A stretch of 64,000 bases of DNA from Aquificota bacterium (GTDB lineage: Bacteria > Aquificota > Aquificia > Aquificales > Hydrogenothermaceae), in assembly GCA_013153635.1 (NCBI GenBank), contig JAADDZ010000014.1, positions 130,341 through 194,340 on the forward strand, in the 5' to 3' direction. How positions within the stretch are numbered: position 1 is the stretch's first letter; each line of letters starts with the position of its first letter. Under the pieces are notes generated by a model. It made no database searches and was not told the origin of the DNA. It saw only the letters and a program-made list of their open reading frames with translations. This document shows positions 1-7,258 of the stretch, piece after piece. The translations under genes and the position numbers were made by a program.

Positions 1-998
1 CAAAATTAGCTAAAAAAGTAGGCAAACTAAAAAAGAAATACAACAAACCTATATATGTTCCCGGTAGAGAACAAGAGATATTCGAAAGATTAGAAAAACT
101 CAACCAAAAATATGGAGAATTTCCCACCAGTTCTATAAAGCCAGTATTTAGAGAGATTATATCAGCATGTAGGTCAACAGAAGAAAACCTAAAAGTCGCG
201 TATTTAGGTCCCAGAGCGACCTTTACCCATTTAGCAAGTTTGAAACATTTTGGACAAGCGGTAGAACATATCCCAGTCTCTACCACAGAAGATGTCTTTG
301 AAGAGCTGATAAAAAATAGAGTAGATTACGGCGTAGTACCTGTAGAAAATACAATAGAAGGAGCTATAAGTCATACATTAGACTTACTTATAGACTACCC
401 TTTAAAAATAACAGGAGAGATAGTGCTAGAAATATCTCTACATCTGATGAGCATGAACCCTAACCTATCCCAGATAAAAAGAATCTATTCCCATAGATTT
501 GGGTTTGCAGAAAGTAAAAACTGGCTACAGAAAAATATGCCAAACGTACAAACCATAGAAGTAGAAAGCACAGCCAAAGCCGCAGAAATAGTAAAAGACG
601 ATTTTGAAGCGGCGGCTATTGCCAGTGAAGCGGCGGCAGAACTATACGGCTTACATATACTAGAGAGGAAGATAGACATACACCCTCAAAACTACACAAG
701 ATTTTTGATAATAGGAAAAAACACCCCACCCCCTTCAGAAAACGACAAAACAACATTCATATTTTCAGTAAAAAATGAAGTGGGAGCCTTGTACAAAGTC
801 CTTGAACCCTTACACAGAAACAAAATAAACATGACCAAAATAGAATCAAGACCCAAGAAAAGAGAAGCTTGGGATTACATATTCTTCACAGATATAGAAG
901 GACATATACAAGAACCCCAAGTCCAAAAAGCATTAGAAGAGCTAAAACAAAAAACACCATTCTTCAAAATATTAGGTTCTTACCCTAAAGCTCAATAA
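1..998 (+). CDS. pheA: Bifunctional chorismate mutase / prephenate dehydratase (P-protein), 5' partial
   Basis: Converts chorismate to prephenate and then to phenylpyruvate in phenylalanine synthesis. The gene enters from outside the window and is open from base 3. The end of an AroQ-type chorismate mutase domain (through about base 175) is followed by a prephenate dehydratase domain starting near VAYLGPRATFTH (about base 197), with the conserved TRF triplet (YTRFLIIG). A C-terminal ACT domain follows (FSVKNEVGALYKVLEPL, then ESRPKK), which in this family binds phenylalanine for feedback control. An internal ATG at 240 is not the start, because homology continues upstream of it. The 3' end overlaps the convergent permease gene by 14 bases. 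tyrA lies separately at 16787. Confidence 0.93.
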   Translation, partial: KLAKKVGKLKKKYNKPIYVPGREQEIFERLEKLNQKYGEFPTSSIKPVFREIISACRSTEENLKVAYLGPRATFTHLASLKHFGQAVEHIPVSTTEDVFEELIKNRVDYGVVPVENTIEGAISHTLDLLIDYPLKITGEIVLEISLHLMSMNPNLSQIKRIYSHRFGFAESKNWLQKNMPNVQTIEVESTAKAAEIVKDDFEAAAIASEAAAELYGLHILERKIDIHPQNYTRFLIIGKNTPPPSENDKTTFIFSVKNEVGALYKVLEPLHRNKINMTKIESRPKKREAWDYIFFTDIEGHIQEPQVQKALEELKQKTPFFKILGSYPKAQ

Positions 999-2058
999 AC
1001 CTCAACCTTAAGAGAGAAAAAATCCCTACAAATAGAAAAACAACATCAACAGCAAGAGTAAATTGATACGGGATAAGTCCAGTAGCAGAAATAGAGGAAA
1101 TCAAAGCTATAAGATACCAGTAAAACATAATCCCAATAAAAATAAAAAAGAGTCTATTCTTTTTTCTCGTCCAAACAAAAGGTACAGCAAAAATAGATAA
1201 AACTGTAGGAGCAAAAATAGATGCCAACTTAGAATAAAACTTACTCCAGTAATAACTATACTTATGTCCATACTCTTGAGCTATTTTCGCAGTCTCATAT
1301 AGTTGAGTCAAAGACACAGGTTTCCTCTTTGCTACTAACTGTTTCAAATCATCTATATCAATCTTAAAAGGTAACGTATACTGTTTAACATACTGGACAT
1401 CTATCTTATCTATATTCTGAATAACTATGACCCTACTAGAAAAAGTCTCTATACTACTTTCAAGTATTTCAAACCTCTTACTCTCTACTCTATACACAGG
1501 ATAATAATTTTTATCAAACTTTATAAGCACAAGATTTTTTCCTCTCTTGTTCTCAAAATCTATAAAATCAAAATACAGAAAAAGGTCTTCTTCTAAGGAG
1601 ACCCATGTATTATACGCAAACGAAACCTCCTCCCCATTTTTATCTTTTTTAGTTTTCAGCTTTTTATATATATCTATAGACTTTGCCTTTGCATCAGGCA
1701 TAAGCAACTCCACATTAACTATCTGAAAAAAAGTTATCAATCCAGTCAAAAATATAAGAGCCACAGACAAAGACCGTACAGAGATACCACTAGTCAAAAC
1801 AGCATAAATCTCATTTCTATTAATCAGTTCTCTTGCCAAAAATATAAGAGCGATAACCGTAGAAATAGGAAGAACATAATAAACCTTTTCTGGAACTTGA
1901 TACAGGATATAAAGCAAAATATCCCCTAAAACCATAACCTTTATCTTTCTCAAAAGCTCTATAACATCAGCAAGCAAAGTAACAGCAACAAAGGAAGGAA
2001 AAATGATAAACAGATACACAAAATACCTTTTATACAGATACATATAAAGCTTTTTCAT
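985..2058 (-). CDS. LptF/LptG-family permease (YjgP/YjgQ)
   Basis: A 357-residue membrane protein of the LptF/LptG family, the permease part of the ABC machine that extracts lipopolysaccharide from the inner membrane and passes it to the periplasmic bridge. The N-terminus (MKKLYMYLYKRYFVYLFIIF) carries the first membrane segment. Two more follow by about residue 120, then a long hydrophilic periplasmic domain (about 125-270), then three C-terminal membrane segments: the usual 3+3 plan. Length is normal. The start has a good ribosome site (GGGAGGG) upstream. LptF and LptG cannot be told apart with confidence here, so no symbol is given. It is transcribed divergently from rpsB and runs into the end of pheA. 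Confidence 0.85.
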   Translation of the reverse strand: MKKLYMYLYKRYFVYLFIIFPSFVAVTLLADVIELLRKIKVMVLGDILLYILYQVPEKVYYVLPISTVIALIFLARELINRNEIYAVLTSGISVRSLSVALIFLTGLITFFQIVNVELLMPDAKAKSIDIYKKLKTKKDKNGEEVSFAYNTWVSLEEDLFLYFDFIDFENKRGKNLVLIKFDKNYYPVYRVESKRFEILESSIETFSSRVIVIQNIDKIDVQYVKQYTLPFKIDIDDLKQLVAKRKPVSLTQLYETAKIAQEYGHKYSYYWSKFYSKLASIFAPTVLSIFAVPFVWTRKKNRLFFIFIGIMFYWYLIALISSISATGLIPYQFTLAVDVVFLFVGIFSLLRLRFIEL

Positions 2059-2162
2059 AAAGCCCTCCCACTACAAACAGACTCTCAACATCAACACAGA
2101 AAACCAACCACAATTCCTCTTTAAAACCTCTGCAAAAATAGGTAAAGACAACAAGACCTCTA

Positions 2163-2191
2163 TTGGAATATATCATCAAATATGATATATT
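2163..2191 (+). promoter_or_regulatory. Sigma-70-type promoter for rpsB operon
   Basis: TTGGAA (2163-2168), 17-base spacer, TATATT (2186-2191), with TG one base before the -10 (extended -10). It lies about 95 bases before the rpsB ATG. The -10 half sits in a 9-base inverted repeat (2168-2176 / 2182-2190). Confidence 0.75.
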
Positions 2192-2195
2192 ATAA
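2167..2195 (-). promoter_or_regulatory. Possible divergent promoter for the LptF/G-type gene
   Basis: Read on the minus strand, the same inverted repeat gives an extended -10 TGATATATT (2175 to 2167). A weak -35-like TTATAA lies 17 bases upstream (2195-2190). This promoter would overlap the rpsB promoter face to face. The weak -35 limits confidence. Confidence 0.4.
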
Positions 2196-2214
2196 AGGTT
2201 AAAATCAAAAAGCA

Positions 2215-2259
2215 CGTCCTTTAGTTCAAAAGGGTTGCCCTTTTGGGTTTTCAGGGACG
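2215..2259 (+). promoter_or_regulatory. Structured leader upstream of rpsB
   Basis: A nested hairpin can form in the 5' leader. The outer stem pairs CGTCC (2215-2219) with GGACG (2255-2259). The inner 8-bp stem pairs CAAAAGGG (2227-2234) with CCCTTTTG (2238-2245) around a TTG loop. An alternative pairing of GGGTTT (2245-2250) with AAACCC (2267-2272) would lie right against the ribosome site AGGAGGA (2274-2280). Such a switch could allow S2 feedback control, but that is an inference from pairing potential alone. Confidence 0.45.
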
Positions 2260-2285
2260 GAAGAAAAAACCCTAGGAGGAAGAAT

Positions 2286-3179
2286 ATGGCTTGTGAAATC
2301 ACAATGAGAGAACTGCTCGAAGCAGGAGTCCATTTTGGACATCAAGTAAGAAGGTGGAATCCTAAAATGTCCCCGTACATCTTCACAAAGAGAAACGGAA
2401 TCCACATAATAGACCTATCCAAAACAATACCCCTTTTCAAAGTAGCTTGCGAATTCATAAGAGACGAAGTCGCAAAAGGAGCAGAAGTCCTCTTCGTAGG
2501 AACAAAAAAACAAGCTCAAACCATAATAGAAGAACAAGCTCAAAGATGCGGAGCTTACTACATGAATCAAAGATGGTTAGGAGGAACCCTTACCAACTTT
2601 AGAACAGTAAGAAAAAGTATCGACAAACTAAAAAGGCTAAGAAGAATAGAAGAAGAAGGAGCATTCGACATACTACCTAAAAAAGAAGTAGTCAGACTAA
2701 AAAAGAAAAAAGAAAAACTTGAAAAATTCCTAAAAGGAATAGTAGACATGGAAAGACTTCCAGACATCATCTATGTAGTAGATACCGTAAGAGAAGAGTT
2801 AGCAGTTAGAGAAGCAAATAAATTAGGCATTCCAGTAGTAGCTATAGCAGATACAAACTCTGACCCAGAACTAATAGACTATCCAATTCCCGGTAACGAT
2901 GACGCAATAAAAGCCATAAACCTTATAACCTCAAAAATTGCAGAAGCAATAATAGAAGGAAAATCAATGAGAGAAAGTATAGGCACAGCAGTAGAAGAGG
3001 CAAAATCAATAGAAGAAGAACTACTAGAAAAAGCAAAAGAAGAAGGTATCGAAGTAGTTGAATCAGGAATACACGGAGCAAATGCCCCAGAAAAAGAAGA
3101 AGCGATAGAAAAAGCCATAGATAAAGAGATAAAAGAAAAACTCCCAGAAGAAATAGAAGAAGCCAAGGAGGAGCTATAA
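2286..3179 (+). CDS. rpsB: 30S ribosomal protein S2
   Basis: Component of the small ribosomal subunit, 297 residues. The start is the ATG at 2286, preceded by AGGAGGA; it gives the canonical N-terminus [21 protein letters not shown] longer reading from 2235 would begin inside the leader hairpin and is not used. Typical S2 signatures are [36 protein letters not shown] and [12 protein letters not shown]. After the conserved core (about residue 230) comes a Glu/Lys-rich helical tail of about 60 residues, longer than in many S2 proteins. It heads rpsB-tsf-pyrH-frr, a widely conserved order. Confidence 0.97.
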   Translation: MACEITMRELLEAGVHFGHQVRRWNPKMSPYIFTKRNGIHIIDLSKTIPLFKVACEFIRDEVAKGAEVLFVGTKKQAQTIIEEQAQRCGAYYMNQRWLGGTLTNFRTVRKSIDKLKRLRRIEEEGAFDILPKKEVVRLKKKKEKLEKFLKGIVDMERLPDIIYVVDTVREELAVREANKLGIPVVAIADTNSDPELIDYPIPGNDDAIKAINLITSKIAEAIIEGKSMRESIGTAVEEAKSIEEELLEKAKEEGIEVVESGIHGANAPEKEEAIEKAIDKEIKEKLPEEIEEAKEEL

Positions 3180-3779
3180 ATGGCAATAGATGCAAAACTA
3201 GTAAAAAAACTTAGAGAACTCACAGGAGCAGGAATGCTCGACTGTAAAAAGGCATTAGAAGAAACAGGAGGAGACCTAGAAGCGGCAGTGGAACTACTTA
3301 GAAAAAAAGGCATAGCAAAAGCCGCAAAAAAAGCTGGAAGAGAAACAAAAGAAGGACTCATACACGCATATATCCACGCAGGAGGAAGAATAGGAGTATT
3401 ACTAGAATTAAACTGTGAAACAGATTTTGTTGCAAGGAACGAACTATTCAAAGAGTTAGCAAACGAACTAGCAATGCAGATAGCCGCAATGAGACCTAAA
3501 TGGGTAAAAAGAGAAGACATACCAAAAGAAATCATAGAAAAAGAAGGAGAAATAGCAAGAGAAGCGGCTATCGCCGAAGGAAAACCAGAACACATAGCAG
3601 AAAAAATAGCAGAAGGGAAAGTAGAAAAATTCTTCAAAGAAGTATGTTTACTAGAGCAACCATACATAAAAGACGACAAAAAAACAGTAGAAGAACTAGT
3701 CAAAGAATACATCGCAAAACTCGGTGAAAATATACAAGTAAGAAGATTTACCAGATACGAGCTTGGGGAAGAGGATTGA
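3180..3779 (+). CDS. tsf: Elongation factor Ts
   Basis: Nucleotide exchange factor that releases GDP from EF-Tu during translation. It has 199 residues, the short form (as in Thermus) with a single core repeat rather than the longer E. coli form. The N-terminal UBA-like domain ([22 protein letters not shown]) and the TDFVARN motif that contacts EF-Tu are both present. It follows rpsB directly with no gap, and GGAGG at the end of rpsB serves as its ribosome site. Its last codons overlap the TTG start of pyrH. Confidence 0.97.
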   Translation: MAIDAKLVKKLRELTGAGMLDCKKALEETGGDLEAAVELLRKKGIAKAAKKAGRETKEGLIHAYIHAGGRIGVLLELNCETDFVARNELFKELANELAMQIAAMRPKWVKREDIPKEIIEKEGEIAREAAIAEGKPEHIAEKIAEGKVEKFFKEVCLLEQPYIKDDKKTVEELVKEYIAKLGENIQVRRFTRYELGEED

Positions 3780-4486
3780 GCCTCAAATATAAAAGAATCT
3801 TGCTAAAACTATCAGGCGAAGCATTAATGGGAGACCTATCCTACGGGATAGACCCAAAATTTATAAACATACTGTCAAACGAAATAAAAGATGTTTATGA
3901 CCTAGGAGCGCAAATCTCCATCGTCATAGGTGGAGGAAACATATTTAGAGGTATGCAAGGAACAGCTATAGGCATGGATAGAGCTACAGCAGACTACATG
4001 GGAATGTTAGCAACAGTGATGAACGCCTTAGCTCTTCAAGATGTACTTGAAAAAAAAGAAATTCCTACTAGAGTGATGTCTGCAATAGAGATGAGACAGA
4101 TAGCAGAACCATACATAAGAAGAAGAGCAATAAGACATCTAGAAAAAGGAAGAGTAGTAATCTTTGCGGCAGGGACAGGAAGTCCCTTTTTTACCACAGA
4201 TACAACAGGAGCATTGAGAGCGGCAGAAATAAAAGCAGATGTTCTGCTAAAAGGAACAAAAGTAGATGGAATCTATGATAAAGACCCTGAAAAATACCCA
4301 GATGCAAAACTCCTAAAAAAAATATCCTATATGGACGCCTTAAATAAAGGTATAAAAGTTATGGATCACACAGCTATAACCCTGTGTAAAGAAAACAACC
4401 TACCAATCATAGTTTTTAACATAAAAAAACCCGGAAACCTAAAGAAGATAGTTCTTGGAGAAGACATAGGCTCACTAGTAAACTAA
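3776..4486 (+). CDS. pyrH: UMP kinase
   Basis: Phosphorylates UMP to UDP in pyrimidine nucleotide synthesis. It has 236 residues and belongs to the amino-acid kinase superfamily. Motifs include [12 protein letters not shown] (phosphate-binding N-terminus), [11 protein letters not shown], the [17 protein letters not shown] segment and [10 protein letters not shown]. Start is TTG at 3776, overlapping the tsf stop (TTGA), so translation is probably coupled. No ATG would give the conserved N-terminus. The pyrH-frr neighbourhood is common in bacteria. Confidence 0.96.
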   Translation: MSLKYKRILLKLSGEALMGDLSYGIDPKFINILSNEIKDVYDLGAQISIVIGGGNIFRGMQGTAIGMDRATADYMGMLATVMNALALQDVLEKKEIPTRVMSAIEMRQIAEPYIRRRAIRHLEKGRVVIFAAGTGSPFFTTDTTGALRAAEIKADVLLKGTKVDGIYDKDPEKYPDAKLLKKISYMDALNKGIKVMDHTAITLCKENNLPIIVFNIKKPGNLKKIVLGEDIGSLVN

Positions 4487-4505
4487 AACTACACGGAGGG
4501 GTAAA

Positions 4506-5060
4506 ATGATAGAGGAGTATCTCAAAGAAGCAGAATCTAGAATGAAAAAAGCGGTAGAAAAATTTAAAGATGAGATAGCTGGAATAAGAACAGGTAGAGC
4601 GTCTACAGCAATAGTAGAAAACATAAAAGTCGACTACTACGGTTCTCAAATCCCCCTCAAACAGATAGCATCTATAACTATCCCAGAACCAACCCAGATA
4701 CTAATACAAACTTGGGACAAGAACGCTACCCCAGCCATAGAAAAAGCCATATTAGAAGCAAATATTGGAGCAACCCCTCAAACAGAAGGAAACACAATAA
4801 GACTAAACCTACCACCACTCACAGAAGAAAGAAGAAAAGAGATAGTAAAAATGCTCAATAAACTAGCAGAAGAAGCTAGAATAGCAGTAAGAAACATAAG
4901 AAGAGATGAAAAAGACAATATAGAAGAACTAAAAAAAGAAGGTTTTTCAGAAGACGAAGTTAAAAAAGCCATAGACAAACTCCAAAAAATTACAGACAAA
5001 TATATAGAAGAAATCAATAAATCATTGGAAGCAAAAGAAAAAGAAATCCTATCCCTTTAA
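4506..5060 (+). CDS. frr: Ribosome recycling factor
   Basis: Splits post-termination ribosomes together with EF-G. It has 184 residues, the standard length. Recognisable segments are EAESRMKKAVEKFKDE near the N-terminus, IRTGRAS and VDYYGSQIPLKQIA, followed by the long helices of the three-helix domain (LTEERRKEIVKMLNKLAEEARIAVRNIRRD). Start ATG is preceded by GGAGGGG. It is the last gene of the rpsB operon; a new promoter follows at 5069. Confidence 0.97.
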   Translation: MIEEYLKEAESRMKKAVEKFKDEIAGIRTGRASTAIVENIKVDYYGSQIPLKQIASITIPEPTQILIQTWDKNATPAIEKAILEANIGATPQTEGNTIRLNLPPLTEERRKEIVKMLNKLAEEARIAVRNIRRDEKDNIEELKKEGFSEDEVKKAIDKLQKITDKYIEEINKSLEAKEKEILSL

Positions 5061-5068
5061 ACCTACAT

Positions 5069-5096
5069 TTGAAATTCCCAAAAAAGATTTTATATT
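5069..5096 (+). promoter_or_regulatory. Promoter for the rimP-nusA-infB operon
   Basis: TTGAAA (5069-5074), 16-base spacer, TATATT (5091-5096), in the 80-base gap between frr and rimP. It separates the ribosomal-protein operon from the nusA-infB operon, although read-through remains possible because no clear terminator is visible. Confidence 0.6.
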
Positions 5097-5140
5097 AATT
5101 CCAGTAAATTACAATTTTAGTGAGGTGTTGTTAAATTATC

Positions 5141-5581
5141 ATGATAGAAGACAAAGTTAAAGAACTAGTCTTACCTATATTAGAAGAAAGAGATTTCAAA
5201 CTAGTAGACATAGAATTTATAAAAGGTGCAAGACCAGTACTAAGGATATACATCTACAATCCAGAAGGAACTACTATAGAAAACTGTGAATGGGTTAGTA
5301 GAAGAATTGGAGCTTTATTAGACATAGAAGACATAATCCCGTACTCTTACATATTAGAAGTCTCTTCCCCGGGACTAAACAGAAAACTAAAAAACAAAGA
5401 AGAATTCAATATCTTTAAAGATAGAGACATCAAGATTCACACAAAAGAACCTATTAACGAAAAAACATCTTTCAAAGGAAAACTAAAAGGAATAAATGAT
5501 GATATGATAAAATTAGAAGAAGAGGGGAAAACGATAAACATACCCTATGATAAAGTTTCATCAGCGAAACTTGAATTTTAA
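5141..5581 (+). CDS. rimP: Ribosome maturation factor RimP
   Basis: Needed for late assembly of the 30S subunit. It has 146 residues, the normal length, with the N-terminal alpha/beta domain (LVDIEFIKGARPVLRIYIYNPEG, then ISSPGL-like VSSPGLNRKLK) and the C-terminal SH3-like domain (FKGKLKGINDDMIKLEEEGKTINIPYDKVSSAKLEF). ATG 5141 is used: TTG and GTG codons nearer the GAGGTG ribosome-site-like sequence are out of frame or followed by a stop. It heads rimP-nusA-ylxR-infB, a very conserved bacterial order. Confidence 0.93.
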   Translation: MIEDKVKELVLPILEERDFKLVDIEFIKGARPVLRIYIYNPEGTTIENCEWVSRRIGALLDIEDIIPYSYILEVSSPGLNRKLKNKEEFNIFKDRDIKIHTKEPINEKTSFKGKLKGINDDMIKLEEEGKTINIPYDKVSSAKLEF

Positions 5582-5598
5582 ATAGGAGACCTTAGAAG

Positions 5599-6723
5599 AT
5601 GTCAGTTAAACTAAAGAACGTTATAGAAACAGTAGCAAAAGAAAAGAATGTTCCAGAAGAAATCATAGAAAAAGCATTAAAAGAAGGTATAATCACTGCA
5701 GTAAGAAAAGAATACAAAATTCCCAGAGAATTCATAAAAATAAATTTCGACAAAGAAAATGACATACTAAAAGTATACGTAAAAAAGAAAGTTACCCCCT
5801 TTGTAGAAGACCCAAGAAAAGAAATATCCCTACAAGAAGCAAAACAATACGAACCAAACGCAGAAGTTGGAAAATACGTATATATCCCCCTTGACCTAGA
5901 AGAACTCGGAAGAATCGCACTATCAGCGGCAAAAGAAGTTATATCCAAAAAAGTATCAGAAGTAGAAAAAGATATACTTTTTAGAGAATTTAAAGAACTA
6001 GAAGGCAAAATAGTAACAGGAACAGTGAGAAGATTCGAAGATGGAGACATAATAGTAGATTTAGGAAGAGTAGAAGCAGTACTTCCAGAAGAAGAACAGA
6101 TAAAAAAAGAGAACTACAAAATTGGAGATAGAATAAGAGCTTTAATATTAAAAGTACTAAAAGATGGTTCATACGCCATATATAGAAAAGGAAAAGTAAA
6201 GAGATACATAAAATCCCAAAATGGTCCCCTTGTGATACTATCAAGAACACACCCAAACTTCTTAAAAAAACTACTAGAAATAGAAATACCAGAAATTCAA
6301 GAAGGAGAAATAGAAGTAAAAGCTGTAGCTAGAGAGCCGGGAGAAAGAGCAAAAGTAGCAGTATACGCAAAAGACAAAAACATAGACCCAGTAGGCGTAG
6401 TAGTAGGATTAAAAGGCAGTAGAATCCAAAGCGTATCAAACGAGCTTTCTGGAGAAAAGATAGATGTTATAGAGTGGGACCCAGACCCAGCCAAATTTAT
6501 ACTAAAAGCTCTCTCTCCAGCAAAACCTACAAAATGGAGAGTCTTAGAAGACGAAAAGAGAATAGAAGTAGCCGTACCAAAGGAAGAACTGTCCCTAGCC
6601 ATAGGAAAACATGGAATAAACGCCAAACTAGCCAACAAACTCACAGGTTGGCATATAGACATACTTAGTGAAGAAGACTTTGACAAAATCCAACAGCTAC
6701 CAAGAGGAAAAGAAACTGTCTAA
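5599..6723 (+). CDS. nusA: Transcription termination/antitermination protein NusA
   Basis: Binds RNA polymerase and modulates pausing, termination and antitermination. It has 374 residues: an N-terminal polymerase-binding domain (about 1-130), an S1 domain (GKIVTGTVRRFEDGDIIVDLGRVEAVLP, about 135-205) and two KH domains (LEIEIPEIQEGEIEVKAVAREPG; VGVVVGLKGSRIQSVSNEL; then LAIGKHGINAKLANKLTGWHIDI). There are no C-terminal acidic repeats, as is usual outside gamma-proteobacteria. The stop overlaps the next start as TAATG, suggesting coupling. Confidence 0.96.
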   Translation: MSVKLKNVIETVAKEKNVPEEIIEKALKEGIITAVRKEYKIPREFIKINFDKENDILKVYVKKKVTPFVEDPRKEISLQEAKQYEPNAEVGKYVYIPLDLEELGRIALSAAKEVISKKVSEVEKDILFREFKELEGKIVTGTVRRFEDGDIIVDLGRVEAVLPEEEQIKKENYKIGDRIRALILKVLKDGSYAIYRKGKVKRYIKSQNGPLVILSRTHPNFLKKLLEIEIPEIQEGEIEVKAVAREPGERAKVAVYAKDKNIDPVGVVVGLKGSRIQSVSNELSGEKIDVIEWDPDPAKFILKALSPAKPTKWRVLEDEKRIEVAVPKEELSLAIGKHGINAKLANKLTGWHIDILSEEDFDKIQQLPRGKETV

Positions 6724-7258
6724 TGAAAAAACCAATAAGAACCTGTATAATCTGTAAAAAAAAATTGAAAAACAAAATCTATTAAGGTTCCTAAAAACCT
6801 CAAAAGAGTTTGACCCTTTAAAAAAACTTAAACACAGAGGATTTTATATCTGTTTAGAATGCATGAAACACAAAGGGAAAATAATAGAGAAAAAGATGAA
6901 AATAGATAAAAACCAGACAAAAGAAAAACTACAAAAAAGTGTTATAAATATGATACAGCTAGGTTGGCGTTCAGGACAGATAAAAATAGGATACACAGAG
7001 TTAGAAAAAGCATCAAAAAAAGGAGAAAAAGGATTTATCATAATCGCCACCGATATAGCACAAAGAACAAAAAGGCATATTTTTAGAGTGTTTAATGGAG
7101 ACTGTTTTGAAATATTTACAAAAGAAGAACTTGGACAGTTTTTAGGAAAAAAAACCATAGGTGTAATCTTTGTAAAAGAGAATAAATTTGGTTTAAAATT
7201 AAAGAATTTAATTAAGCAGTATTTACAGTTAGAAGGAGGTAATAGTAGTTGCCAATAA
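6723..7258 (+). CDS. YlxR (DUF448) - YlxQ (L7Ae-like) fusion, -1 frameshift required
   Basis: Two reading frames together make one protein. The ATG at 6723 (overlapping the nusA stop) encodes MKKPIRTCIICKKK, the start of a YlxR nucleic-acid-binding domain, then hits a stop 21 codons in. Shifting back one base within the A9 run at 6756-6764 continues as IEKQNLLRFLK and FYICLECMKH, completing YlxR. An L7Ae/YlxQ-like domain follows (MIQLGWRSGQIKIGYTELEKA, GFIIIATDIAQRT). The joined product is about 178 residues. Without a shift, only an ATG at 6863 is available, and that loses the N-terminal cysteine motif. The gene may use transcriptional slippage or a programmed frameshift, may be a real mutation, or may reflect a sequencing error. 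It sits in the usual nusA-ylxR-infB slot. Confidence 0.8.

Noticed and set aside
2235-2285. Upstream extension of rpsB by 17 codons
   Set aside because: It would start inside the leader hairpin loop; AGGAGGA and the canonical S2 N-terminus fix the start at 2286.
2879-3712. 277-codon minus-strand reading frame opposite rpsB/tsf
   Set aside because: Ser-rich antisense translation of Glu/Lys-rich codons; no ribosome site and it covers two certain genes.
6863-6900. Start of the YlxQ-like gene at ATG 6863
   Set aside because: The -1 frame upstream continues YlxR homology to the A9 run, so this ATG cuts a domain in half.
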